Part shown: one piece after another, positions 34,193 to 47,164 of the stretch | How positions within the stretch are numbered: position 1 is the first letter of the stretch | Layout of the letters: each line of letters begins with the position of its first letter | From: Rhynchospora pubera | Lineage: Eukaryota; Streptophyta; Magnoliopsida; Poales; Cyperaceae | Assembly: GCA_028095005.1 (NCBI GenBank) | Contig: CM051459.1 | Location: 316,450,513 to 316,514,512, forward strand | Direction of reading: 5' to 3' | DNA length: 64,000 bases | The notes under the pieces: generated by a model | What the model was told of the DNA's origin: nothing | Databases searched by the model: none | Seen by the model: the letters and a program-made list of their open reading frames with translations, nothing else | Position numbers and translations under genes: made by a program

Positions 34193-35720
34193 AATAATAA
34201 TGATTAGCTGTTCACTGTGGTTTTATTTCTTTAGTGGAACAATGTTAGATGCATGCTTCTTGAATCCTTTTGGGTTTTGATTTCAAGCCAACCAAGTTTG
34301 GTTAGAGGATGCTTTTCTTGTTTTCTGTTATAGTATCAAGCTGGGAGAGTTACCGTCTTGTATGAATTGAAGTATATTTGTTGATGTGTAATATAAACTC
34401 TGTGCATCTTTTAACAAAGTTATTTAACTCTACTAAGAATACTTATTGGAAATCAAGGAATTGGAATTTCAATGGATAAAGGAAGAAGAGACTTGCAAAA
34501 AAAATCAATAATTAGCCTATGGGGAAAATACGGTCTTTTTTTTTTTTGAGATGATGAATAAGGTCATGGAAGGATACATAATGTGGTGGTCACTTTATTT
34601 TGCCGTCGGAAGTCGGAGCATAATAAATATGGGAATGTATATATTCATGATGTAACAATATTCATAATGTAACAATGGATACACACGATCCTTCAAGTCT
34701 TTATAAAAGGTGAATATAGGAGCGTTGCTTAATGAACAGTCAATGTGGGACGAACATATGAGACTGAGTAGGCTTTAATCCGGATATAAAGCCTTTGGAT
34801 GGTAATTGGTTAAATTTAAGAGTCACGAAGTTCACATTATATATTATAATACAAAATATCAATGTACTTGTTAGTTCTGACATGGTATAGATGTATTCTC
34901 TCTTGTATTGATTTTGCGAATTATTCTATTATTATTGAAGGTGGGAAGAAAAATCCTTGAATTACTCTTAATTGAAACCTTGTCATAAGGAGAAAACTAC
35001 AAGAAATTACAAAAGGAGGAGCCGATTAAAATGATAAGAAAAGGATAAGTAGAAGTTTTGGTCGAAACAATGCTAGAATTGCGCCTTGATAATTGGGCCT
35101 AAATTATTGTTGTATAGACTTGTTGTCTTAATTTAATAGCCGAAAAAATTATAACTAACGTTACTGTTCACTCGAATTTCGATAATAATAATTAAAAATT
35201 CGAAATTTTAAAAATAACGTCGCTGGATCGTCATCCGGATTGACGAAATCGCAAAATCCTTGGATCGTCATTCCAATTGATGACCAAATATTTATGCAAA
35301 TATCAAAGTCTGTTCCCAACATCATTCCAATTTTTTAATATTTAACGTCAAAATTTATCTAAGGGAGTATTTACAAAAGAAATGAGACAAGCAGATGAGA
35401 TAAAGAATTCGGTTTTCAGTATTTGAAAGGCGTGAAATTGTGTCCTAAATTCTTCACCAAAATGTGTTTGCTCAACAAGTTCAAATCATCTTTCAAAATT
35501 AAATAAAATAAAATTATATATATACATATTCAAATTTTTTTACTTTTTTATGTTGTTAGAAAATTCTTGATCTAATGACCGTTTTGAAAATTCTGAAAAA
35601 AATATTAGAAATTTTTTTTTCTGAAAATGTAAATTTAAGTAACAAAAATTTAAATAAGTAATTTTCAACAATTAAGTCAAATACATATTCGTAATTTCAG
35701 CCTAAGAACATTATAAATAT
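34193..35720. other. RAN copy 2 3' UTR and intergenic DNA
   Basis: About 200 bases of 3' UTR align with copy 1. The remainder is AT-rich with no gene seen. Around 35220-35290 a short phrase TGGATCGTCATYC recurs twice. Confidence 0.45.
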
Positions 35721-35888
35721 GGGGCCGTTTGGATCGCTTAGGAATTTGGAGAATTTTGGGAAGTCGCAATTCCAATGAATAAATTTATTGGGAAGTGTGT
35801 AACTTTGTAAAGAGTTTGGATTGTTTATAATAAATTTATGGAAGGAAGATGAAATTCTCCAAATTCCTTGGGGAATCCAAACAGCCCC
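35721..35888. mobile_element. GTTTGGAT-family MITE, long-arm subtype
   Basis: GGGGCCGTTTGGATCGCTTA ... GGAATCCAAACAGCCCC, flanked by TAT on both sides. Core GGGAAGTGTGTAACTTTG and GAGTTTGGATTGTTTATAAT shared with the copies at 14507 and 62933. Confidence 0.82.
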
Positions 35889-37418
35889 TATATGATGAAA
35901 GTTATCCGGTAATTTTTTCATTATTTTTGGGTAAAATGTGAATTGGTCATAATTTAATTATAGAGAGTCCATTCTTTTGTGGCTGGATGAGGGTGGATGG
36001 TTGGATGATTTATATCATTTCCGATTTGAAATATCATTAGAATTGAAATTGAAGAATGTAATGTTCCAACTACTAACAATCTTAACACACCAATGCTAAA
36101 TAAACAAAATACAGTAATAATAAATAATTACACTAAATCATCTTTCAATGAGGATCTCTTGCATGCTTCAAAGAACTACTGAGCCTTCAAGATTTGCGAA
36201 AGAAATGGAATGCGTTTAAGTAGGGGTGTCAAATGTTGACAACGGAGTCAGTAGGGAAAAAGGGGGCCATAATACTAGATCTAAGATTTTTTAATTTGAA
36301 TGTAAGTAAGTGGTTCTGAATTTTATGCTAAATTTAGTTAATACACAATATGTTGTCCCCCTAATAAAAATGTTCAAATGCGATGGATAGCTGAAAGATA
36401 ATTTATTCAAGTTTATTATTTGTCCAAACTTGTTTAGTTATTATTTTTTGTCTCTATCAAAGCAAAGTTAGAAGAGGAAAAACCACAAATGAAACGTTTG
36501 TTAAGATAAAACTCTTAGTTTATTTTTTTTAAGAAAAAATACTTCTTTATTAATGTATTTGATACAATTCATATTTAAATAATAGTTTTTTGGCGTATTT
36601 TTTTCGATATTTACACTTTCGAACTCAACCCCAAGCCAAAATCCTGGCTCCGCCCTGTTTGTGAAGCCACCGAAACTACTTCATTTTTACGATTTCAATG
36701 AATCCTCTCACTAGAATTGATTTCATGAGATTTCGTTGAGTCTACTAACATGAAAATTCCAACTAAATGCCATCAAATCCATCCATTTTGATAAAATATT
36801 TTCTAATGAATTGAAATGAAATGAAATCCGGGCCTTAAGTTGTGAGTTAAGTTATTGAAATTATTGAACAAAAAAAGCAACAAATCGTTGCCTGGTTATT
36901 CTGAAATGGTAAATGTTAAAAACATATTACGATTATTGTCCAATCAACAGATCAGACGGCTATAAATAATTCACCGCACCGCTATCACTGGTCTCAGTTG
37001 GAAGAGTACCATAACTAGTAATTAGTACCTTTTCCACCCAATTTTTACTCAGTTTTGTGTAGCTTCATAGAAAGATAAGATAAATAATTTCAGATCCATA
37101 TAAATAAAAACATAAAGTAGAACAAAGGATCATAACAACATAATGATAAAAGAAACTAAAATTGAACCAGCTGGTTTTAAGTTTTAACATGCTACAAACT
37201 TCAGATCTACCAACAAATCAAGCGAGGTGCGTTATAAAATTAGCTATTACCCTCACCTGATCCAAATCCCTTCTTTATTTACATCAAATCTTCCATCAAA
37301 ACAAACAACTTCATAAAAAAAAACCCTAAAAAAAAAAAACCAAAGCATAGTCGAAAAATTTGCTTTAAGCAATCAAATCCTACTCCTGAACAGATCTCTA
37401 ACAACTCGCACCAACAAA
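35889..37418. other. Intergenic, no gene seen
   Basis: Includes a fragment at 36222 (TAGGGGTGTCAAATGTTGAC) that matches the left end of the hAT MITE at 51251, and a decayed repeat near 36700-36840 related to the 53815 MITE. About 37100-37418 is probably the 3' UTR of the minus-strand gene that follows. Confidence 0.4.
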
Positions 37419-37760
37419 TCACTTACGCGAGACGTCAGAGGCGAGGCGAGAAGCTATGGCGGAGTGATACATGGCATCATGATAGGTCTCCGTTTCCAAC
37501 ATCTTCTTCCGAAGCTCTTTCGCCTTCTCTTCAGTGAAAGCACCGAATCTCCGCCTCGACACGGCCGGATCCGCCGCCTGAGCAGCCTGAGATGAGACGG
37601 AGACGTCGATGTAGTCGGGCTCCGTCGACATGCCGAAGAGCGGGGCCCACCAGTTAGCGGATCGGGCGTTGGTAACTCGGTTTCCGGATCCGCCATTAGA
37701 GGTAGCTTGAGCTCGGATTGAGAGAGGTGCGCGGAAAGAGAAGACTGTAGACGATGCCAT
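37419..37760 (-). CDS. Small plastid-targeted conserved plant protein, 113 aa
   Basis: Single-exon frame beginning MASSTVFSFRAPLSIRAQAT. The Ser/Arg/Ala-rich, acid-free N-terminus looks like a chloroplast transit peptide. The mature part has a conserved-looking WWAPLFGM (residues ~37-44) followed by SxEPDYI, a linker, then a basic-acidic helix FTEEKAKELRKKMLETETYH and a tail HSAIASRLASDVSRK. I start at 37760 rather than the in-frame ATG at 37790 because the MASS start gives a normal transit peptide. GC is clearly higher than surroundings. A GTAAGT sits across the last codon (CGTAAGTGA), so splicing to a further exon cannot be excluded. I recognise it as a plant family of unknown function but cannot name it. 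Confidence 0.75.
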   Translation of the reverse strand: MASSTVFSFRAPLSIRAQATSNGGSGNRVTNARSANWWAPLFGMSTEPDYIDVSVSSQAAQAADPAVSRRRFGAFTEEKAKELRKKMLETETYHDAMYHSAIASRLASDVSRK

Positions 37761-38775
37761 TGGAGAAGAGACGATTAGATCGAAGTTCAAACTAGGGTTT
37801 TGAGATTAGGTTTGTGCGTAGGTCAGACTTTAGAGAGATTGTGAATGGATTAATGGAGAGAGGTTGTGGGAAGGGTTTAAAATAACAAAGAGGAAAGGAG
37901 TTCGATGTCACTTGCCATTAAAGAAATTGGAAGACGATGGATTTTGTTCCTACGCTTGGTGTATGCTTCGCCATGATGGGAGGATATAGGTTCTGACATC
38001 ATGGACCACCTGTCATTGAAATTGGATAAGAGGTGTTATTTTGTAGAACGGTTGTACGAAATATGATTATAAAATAAGTGGATAAGGTTGGAGCGAGCCT
38101 GTATTGCGTGGCGATGATCTAGCACTCTACTCTTTCTATTTCTCTCTCTCTCTTTACCCTTCTTTACAGTTTGATGTTTTTTTACCTATAACCCTCTTTA
38201 GAAATTTATATTTCCAATATTTTATAATGCGATTTTTGCATTGAAACGATATAAATATTTCCAATATTTATAATGGTGAAAAAATGATAAATATAAAATA
38301 AGTAAATATACAATCAGTTACTTCAAAATATAAATATAAAAAATTAACAAGTCAAAAAAATAAAATAGACAAAATTAAAGTTTTAAAAACTAAACAAATT
38401 AAGATTTTGTATGGATTTGTATTCAACTTAATTTTTTTTTAGTTGAATGACCCACTGTTTCTTCGCCGTCAAATGCAAAAAATTTCATTTATAACGCCGA
38501 TTTTTCGAAAATATAACGCTACCATTATTTTGTGCTTGGTTATTGTAGCATTATGCATTTTGCTCAATAAACTCATTATTCAAGTCATAACGTTCGGTGA
38601 AATTTAAAACTTTATTTTTATATTAAATTATTTATTACTGTAAGTATCATTTATTTAATAATTATTTAAATATATCATAAGTACGAAGTCAAATTGAAGT
38701 TATGTATTCCGCGTTCAATAATTCCTCTTTAATTATTTGTCATATGAACTATTAGCTGGACAAATTATGTAATAA

Positions 38776-38961
38776 CCAATGTTTTCAAAACCGTACCGGA
38801 TACCGGAAATTTCCGGTAATACCGAGAACCGGAATGGTGACCGAAACGGCGGTATCCGTTATTGTGAGAGGAAAAACCGGAAAATTTCGGAAAATACCAG
38901 GAAATACCGGATTTCCATCATCTGGCCGGTAAGGGTGCCGGTACGGTTTTGAAAACATTGG
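38776..38961. mobile_element. Foldback MITE (CCAATGTTTTCAAAACCG)
   Basis: CCAATGTTTTCAAAACCGTA and its exact inverse bound 186 bp; TAATAA lies on both sides (38770-38775, 38962-38967). The interior is rich in ACCGGAAA / TTTCCGGT words. The end sequence is close to that of the tRNA-containing element at 56562. Confidence 0.82.
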
Positions 38962-41223
38962 TAATAACTTGTAAAGTAATTGAACATCGTGCAGGATTTA
39001 ATACATAAAAAATGCTGGTCCTTAGAAGTTTCCTCTGATACGTTCAAATATATTGGGAACACATCTTTTGCTTTGAAGTATTTTAAATAAGTCAACAATA
39101 TATTTCTTCTTAATGAAAAATAACTTTACGTAAATTAAATTATCTTCAAGTACATATAAGCATTTTACACTTGATTTTAACTGGGGACGCTTTTTCACTA
39201 CACTCCAAAATCCAAGACACTTTTTCTTTTGCTTGAAACGGTGGGCAGGGAGCGACCGAGGATTCGAGGAGGCTATTTCCATGATTTTCATTTTTCAGAA
39301 ATGAGAAAATATTTGTAATTTTGACGGTGACGATGTGAGTAACGATATTTTGGTCTTACGATTTTGTACTCATCCGATGACCTTAGCGCCGTCTGCTTTG
39401 GCTGTATGCGACGAGTGATCCTACCGCGTTCAAAGCATGACATTTGTGCAATTTGACATTTCGAGTGTTCTAATTGTGTTGCATCTTGATTACTGAATTT
39501 GTAGCGGGTCCGTTAAGATGAAAATACGTAGATATATGACCCGTTATGTGTTTAGTAACATGACTATGTGCTGAGAAGATATAGTTGGGTGCACTTTCTA
39601 GCGAACGTTGGTTTGGCCGTCAACTCCGAACCGCGGATGTTAGTAAACTCAAATATTTTTGGAAGCTTGGAAATGCGAATATACTTTTTATTTAACGGGA
39701 AAACGGAAAATTAAAGTCATCGGACTCTGTATGGAAGAAATAAGTATTTTTGCAAAGGAGCCCAGAAAATTTTGTGGTAGTTGAGACCTTTTATTTATTT
39801 ATTTATTTATTTTGTAATTCAGAAGAGTTTTTCTTGCGTAAATTACCGGGGTCTAATTTTTCATTTTATTCACATGAAACTTATAAATAAGCACTACCGC
39901 AAAACTTAGATTTATAATTTCTTACGATGCTTTTATATATTGTATCAAAGTTATGCACATAATTAGATCATTTTAGTATTTTCAAATGTCTATTTTTCAA
40001 TATTATATTTCGGGCTGATAAGTCTACTTGATACTATAAATTAAGACGTCAAAGGATAAATATATTAACATTATTGGATCCCTCATAAATATATTAATTA
40101 GTTTCTTTTTAGTGGGTTTCAAAAATTACAAAAATAATGTTATGATATTATGTTAATAAAAGAAGCATGAATTTTAAAATTTGCAAATTCTTATAAACTT
40201 AAAAAATTAATGTGACATTAAGTAACATGAACTATGACATTATAACACTTTTTTTCTTTTAATATTAATAATTAACAAACTTACATGTATTATATAAAAT
40301 TTCGATCGATGATTTTTTTAAGTATAAATATCTAGTTCTATACTTTCGTGAGTATTTTATAGACATTAGTGAATCATCTTTTACTTAGGAATATTACAAA
40401 ATTTTTCGATTAAAAAAATATAACCGAATCTATTGGAATAGATAATTGTGTTAAGAGATGCATTTTTTTAAACGAAAGTATTAAAACCGAATTTCTATGC
40501 TAGTATAACATATTGTATAACTCGATCACAATTTTCGGCCAGGATCACAGAAAAAACTTACAATTTACTAGAAACGCACATATGCAGATTTTCCAACTTT
40601 TTTAGGCTATATTTCTATAAAATTACACACTTCACGAGCATGGTTGCTAGAAAAGACCGATGGTGAAATACACGGAAGAAAACAAAACGAGGAGAAAATA
40701 TACTAGTCTTAGACAGGGACTGAAGCAGTCCATGTGATTTTAATCTTTGTCACGTGCCAGTGTGCCACCCCCCCTGTAAATATTAAATATATTCTTGAAA
40801 AACAAAAAAAAAATATTTTTGGAATATAAATCACCCGGGTTATTAATAATGTTATTTAGTATTAATATTTTTTATTTGGCACGCACAATAATATGATTCT
40901 TAAATACTAAACAAAGAGCAAATATTTATGTGAATTATTTAAGCACTAAGAAATTATGATTTGTGGATACCTATATATTTTGTCCTTTTTGAGTTTTGAC
41001 AAGCTCTATAACGAGAAATAAAAATTAGTGCTTTCGCTTTCAAAAAAAAAATAATAAAAATATAATAAGTCCGGTCTATATTGACATCTTCATGTTAATA
41101 TCAAGAAGAAAAAAATAATAAACACATTGAAATTAGAAATAAATTTTGTTTGCATATTATTTTATTTTTGTATTTTTTTTTTTTTGCGGTATGTTTGGTA
41201 GATTTTCACGGGTGGCTAAATTC
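38962..41223. other. Intergenic, no gene seen
   Basis: AT-rich; includes a short TTTA run at 39792-39812. No coding or repeat structure that I could support. Confidence 0.4.
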
Positions 41224-41396
41224 AAATCCAAATCCTGTGACGCGGGACACAACATGTAGCGCACCATAAGCCGTCCGATCAGATCTCAATGGATGAGGGA
41301 GCTCCGTACATGTAACAGATTATAAGGTCCGAAAATAATAAATCTGTCCGATCTGATCGGACGGTCCGTGTGTGTGGCGCGCCACAGGATTCGGAT
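41224..41396. mobile_element. Small Mutator-type MITE (second member of the 9731 family)
   Basis: Flanked by a perfect 11-bp direct repeat TGGCTAAATTC (41213-41223, 41397-41407). Ends AAATCCAAATCCTGTG / CACAGGATTCGGAT inverted; interior shares AGCCGTCCGAT and ATCTCAATGG with 12851-12931. Confidence 0.8.
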
Positions 41397-41689
41397 TGGC
41401 TAAATTCAGTATGCTTTATTTATCTATGCCCTATGGTATAACAAAGACAATTATTTCGTGAATCGTGACGAGCAGATAAATAGATAATCTGTACAGCTGT
41501 AAATCAGTAATTTGGACTAAATGGTCCAACTCATCATGATCAGAAAAATATAAAAAGCAGTTGTAATTCAGTAAATTCACAGCTGTATTTATCCAAATCC
41601 TCCTTACTGTAGTAATTCAGTAATTTGAACCAGAAAAATGATCCATCTCATTAAGAACAATAAAATAAGTAGGGTGATTTAGGTTTATG

Positions 41690-42600
41690 GAACTGCGAAA
41701 ATTTGAAATTAGAAATATACCATCACTAAATAACAAGTGACTTTTATGCCACTGTCAAATAATAAAAATTAGTATTATGCCATTGGTCAATTGATAGACC
41801 ATTCTACCCTTTAGAATATGCCACTATAAAACACTAAAATTAGAATTATGCCATCACAAAATAAATAATTAGTTTTATGCAACCGTATTACAATAAAAAT
41901 CGATTTTATGCCACTTTAGAATTGTAAAAAATGATTTTGTACCATCAACACAGTTTCAATAGGTTGGTTTCATCTTTTCTATTACCACGCTTGTATTTTT
42001 ACAAATTGATAAATTCAGTTCCGGATCCATTTTGTTTTAGAAAAAAAATTCGTTTTTTTTATTCGTTAACGTTTACATGACAGGATAATGTTTGGCTTTT
42101 GAATTTTTATTTATACTAATAAACCATAAATCCTCTTGGTAAAAATGGACTTGGTAACGTCCTCAATCAATCTTCAATCTTTTAAAATAGCACTTAAAAA
42201 TCTAATCAAAAGAACTAATTTAATCCTTTTGTCGAGTTCTTTTCTAAAGTAACGGAACAATGATAATTTAAATACTGTTTAAAGTTATGAGTTAAAACAT
42301 AATTTTGATTTCTTGCGAATGTTCAATGGCTAATTATGTTTGGGATGGAAGGGAGGGGAGACGCTGTTTTTATTTATTTCCTTTTCAGTATTCTGAATGA
42401 TTTAATATTATAAGGGTAATTTGGGTATTTTTTAAAAATATGATGATTTATGGAGTGCCATATTTCTAATTAACTATGTTTTAGAAGAAATTAATGGTAA
42501 ACAACAAATTTAACCATTTTATAGTGGCATAAAACTTATTATCATTTTAAGAGTGGCATTTTTCAAATTGGCTGTTTTCATAATGACATATATCTAATTA
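41690..42600. mobile_element. Probable decayed Mutator-like element
   Basis: Left part (GAAATTAGAAATATACCATC, TTTTATGCCACTGTC) and right part (GACATATATCTAATTATTCC, AGTGGCATAAAACTTATT) are inverted and resemble the ends of the 26532 element. Target duplication not resolved. Confidence 0.45.
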
Positions 42601-43977
42601 TTCCTAAAATGGAATAAATAATAAAACAAGCCTCACGTACCAAATTCCAATATAAAACAAGTCTCTGATATATCATACAGCTTAACTTGTTTTGTTAGAT
42701 TCTTTCAATTTGTAAATAAAACAAGTCTCTGATATAAAACAAGTCTCTGATATATCGTACTAAATAATACAACGCATTATCGAAATTCCTCATTAATTTA
42801 AAGGGAAAACATTTTTAAAAATCTATTAAACAATTAAATCTCTGAAACCCCCTCTTCTCCTTGGTTTTCTTCGATTTCTTAGGACAAACATTGTTTCCCC
42901 ACTTTTTATACAAATTGGTATTCGTACGTCGTTCTGCATTTATGTAATTTCACTGTAGGTTTTGGACACTATCACAATCATTTTTACCGGAAATTGTATG
43001 AATTCAGATTAAATTTAATCTTGTAATTTAAAACTCATGTCCAGCCTACACCGGGCTCTTCAACCTCAGTCACTCAGTGTGCTGAACAGAACTACAGGAG
43101 GAGTCTGTTCCCAGTCCACATGGTCCATATGTTGTACTCATTCGGTCATGAATCGATCAAACAAAACAACCCATTCTGTTGTCAGGAACCATGCTCAGCC
43201 TTTCATTCATTATCAGGTCTGAGGTTGATTCCAGTCTTGGTTTTCTGCATCAGAATCTCTATAACTACGGATGTATAAAAAAAAAATGAGGAAGGTCGAG
43301 TAACCCTCATTAAAGCGGCTCAAAATGAGACCACAAATTTTAAAGAGAGGTTACATCACGGGTATCAATCTATTTCCCTCTTGCTCTAATCTTTAAGCAC
43401 AACTTTTACAAGCCTCCAAATTATAATCAATTTAGTGAGCTTCCAACAGCATAAAGAACTCTACATAATGTCACTATTAAGAGGGGGCGTTTTCAGTTGT
43501 TAAACTGGAGCCTTTTTTGATAGAGTACATTTTATTGTTGACTCTTTATTTGCATGTTTAGATAAAACCAAGCTTTAATTTTTGAATCTAGTCCATCATA
43601 AGCACACAACAATCAAGCAATACTGGAACCACACAGTACAAAAACATGATTCTAATTTTATTACCAAGCTACTACATTAAGATTGCTAATACTATCCTTC
43701 ATTTCTTCTGTATTCTAAAGCAAATTCCAATTCAAAGAATATGCTTCTACTACCTATTTTTTTTTTCTATCTATTTTCCCCATTTTTCCCCTAATTGGAA
43801 TCCAAGAATGCCAACAAGAAAACCAGCACTGGTTGTATGCAGTGGCATCCTTTTTGCTTGCATACGAACAGTTTAGTTGGACACAACATCCTTTTATTTT
43901 TTCTTATACACTTAGATGCATAGCGAAGGCTGGGATGTTTTGATTCATAAACCGGGTAGCCTTTTCTTGAAAGTCTA
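42601..43977. other. Intergenic and 3' flank of the BOR gene
   Basis: Contains ACAAGTCTCTGATATA three times around 42657-42752. No gene seen; an open frame at 43037-43222 has no recognisable content. The last few hundred bases are probably BOR 3' UTR. Confidence 0.4.
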
Positions 43978-46900
43978 CTATACTGACAATGTATCTTCTT
44001 GGATGTTGCCATCTGGATGAACCTGCCAACAATGGTTCCAAGGATTTTGCTTTCAGATATCGTAAACAATTGTCCCACATATACTGGTTGTTCTCAGCTA
44101 TTTGTTGTGTTCTCGAAAGTGTCCAATTACTTGTATTTATGGCACTGTGTTGGTGTTTTTCTGATGTATCATCATCATTATTGCAGTGTTTATACATAAT
44201 TTTTACTTCCTTTTTGGAGCAGGGTCAATACCTGAAGGTCGCTATGGTAATTAGCAGTTCGAACTTTGAGTTCACCTCGACTAGTTGTGAGCTCATCTAA
44301 TATCTCTGAATCACATTTTTCCTCATCTCTGCTATCCTCACTTCCTACACCTGATTCCCCCTCCTGTGCACAACAAAGAAAGATAACAATCAACTACTAT
44401 TAGACTTGAAAAAAGAATGTAAATATTTATTCTTATAGGGGACACATGCATGCATCATAGAGCTGCACAGTTATAACCCTTTCACTCAAATAAACCATGT
44501 TAGTCCCACAACATCTCACTCCATCATACCACCATACATTCTTGGTTAATGCTTGGAAGTACTTTCAGATTATCTTTTAATTTTATTTGTTTTTCTTTGA
44601 AGGTTATTACATATGAGAAAGATACGATGCTTTCAATTATGACCAATGTAGTTGTACTTTCCAATATAACACATCATTTAAAAATAATCACAGGAAGATT
44701 GATTACCACTATAGACGATCTCAGACGATTATACTTTTTCTGTTCTCGAGGCATGCCAGGGATCTCTTCATACTCAGCCGCATCCAATTCATATAGATAG
44801 CACGGGTCAAAGAATTTTGGCAGCACATGCTGTCTTAGTACAACTAAAATGAAGAAAGGGAGTGGGAACAAAATGCCGGCTATTGGTATCCAAGTCACAC
44901 CAAAACATATCATGAGGTACACTAGTTGGAAGATTGTGAATGCAGCCATAACCTTGAAGGGTACTGACTCGACAAAGGATGCATGATCTCCTTCTAGAAC
45001 CCTATCAAGTTAGCTCAAAATATTAAATGATAAATAATCAGTAGAAAGTTAATTTGCCTTGAAAGATGAACCTTGTATTGGTACTAAATACTGAAAATCA
45101 ATTCCCTCATGATCATTGTAATTCATTTGGTTTCTTGTCGGCGACTCTAATCAGTCTGTTAAGTTTAACTGCAGGATGTGACCTTACATAAATGTGACAA
45201 ACAATTTTGCTTTGCAGTATTAAAAAAAGACAGGAAAGGTAAAATCAAGTGCAAGAAAGGAATTCAAGGTTGAAAAAATTACTTATAACGGCGGCGAGGG
45301 GTGATAAAGAGAAGCAAGATTCTTTCCCAGAACTGGTTTCCAGGCAAACTATCAATTGCCATATAGGCAAAGTAGCCCCACAAGACTGATGTGGGAATCT
45401 CCCTAATAATAGGCATCGCACCAAGACAACAGCCAACAAGCAGAGACTGCATCAAGTTGCTTACTCTCTGCTCATTTACACGCACAGGAAGATTAGCCTC
45501 GATGTGCTTTTCTGGATCGAATGCCTGTCCCTTTGTTTCATCTCCTTGGTTGTCTCCTCCCATGACGGCATCTCTTAAAGGTTTCAGTTCTTTTGATGGT
45601 GATCCGAGCTACATGATAAGGGCTTAAATTAATTTCTAATGCTAAATATAAGAATACAAGATATTTATTTCCCTTTTAACTATTTTTTTTCCTGGATGAG
45701 AACAAGCTTGTGTCAAATTTGTGAGCAACCTGTACCAGTGTTATAATATTATTATGATATAATATTATTATGATTCACCAAAACTGATTTGGTAGTTACT
45801 TTGTATTGTACACAACTGAATGTTGATTACTTGCTAATTACTTTGTTATTTTGTGTAAAATTGTACCGTATTTTTATTTTTGGAGTGAAAAAATTAAAAT
45901 GCTTCAGAAAGCTGTACCCCTATTTACAAAATTAAAGAGAGCTCCTCAGGAGAGAGAATGCACTTACAGTTTGTCCCTTCTCCATCTCGATAAAAACTTC
46001 TTGCATGTTGCCATAAATTTCCTGGTTGCTTGCACATCTCTCCATGGAATCTTTTGCACTCTTGACCATCTTTTTGCGCAGTAACTGCGTATGCAAAATT
46101 GAAATCACCAATGGTAATGTTCAATTCTGTTGCAGAGTTGCTCAGATAGAAAATTTTGGCTTCTAAATAGTTTGAAATTGACAGCTAATTACACTAAAAG
46201 GTTTTGACTAATTCAAAACTTTCTCATGTCACAATTCAATTTTAACCATAAGACATACTATGCAAGGCTTTTTTTTTTTCCTTGCATGATCAGAATGCTG
46301 TTGGAATCCAAATTGAAATGCCACTAAATGGAATTCATGAACATCATGCCAGATCGTCTTTAATAGAGTAGCTTACAAAAAGAAATTAGGGTCTGCTGTC
46401 ATATTATTTTCAAACCCTTTAATTTGAAAAGCTTGTAAGAAAAAATCAGAGCTGGCTATCAGCAGGTATTCATATTAATTGATTAATTTCAGTTCAGTTA
46501 ATTAATCTGCAACAGAGAGATCAGAAAAAATCTCAGAATTTTCAATCGAACCTGTCTATTAAGCACTGCAAGACTCTTTGTATGCATAGGAGACTGTGGT
46601 AGTACCCCATTTGAAGGTGGTATGCCAAGAAGTCCACATATCAATACCTATAAACGGTCAAATTCACTAGAGAGTGAAAAGCACATAAAACTATGATAAA
46701 CATCAGATAAGAGAACAAAGAAGACAGGTCGATACCATGAACCCAAGGACCAAGATGTCATAGTGGTAAGCTGATGGGTTTTTGAGATTGAATTCCTTCT
46801 GCTGTGCCATCTGGGAAGCCACACTGTGGTCAAAGAAATACAGTCCTGCAACCATCACAGCTGGAATTATTGCTGCAAATATGTATAGTGGAGGAACTGA

Positions 46901-47129
46901 CAGTAGATCCTGCATTTGATAACACATTCACAAATATTTCTATTAGTTAGCTAAATTAATCATGAAAATTTAAGGACACTGCTTGAGCCAACCCCCGACC
47001 AGCCGACCCCCTGCCCACCACTCAAATTTTATCTGTAGAACCATGATGTGCTTGTTTCTGCACTGAAGTGCTGTTTATCCAGTTTATTTTTTAACAAGCC
47101 CAGAGATAGGTCCCAGGCAGCTTTGATAA

Positions 47130-47164
<35 letters not shown>

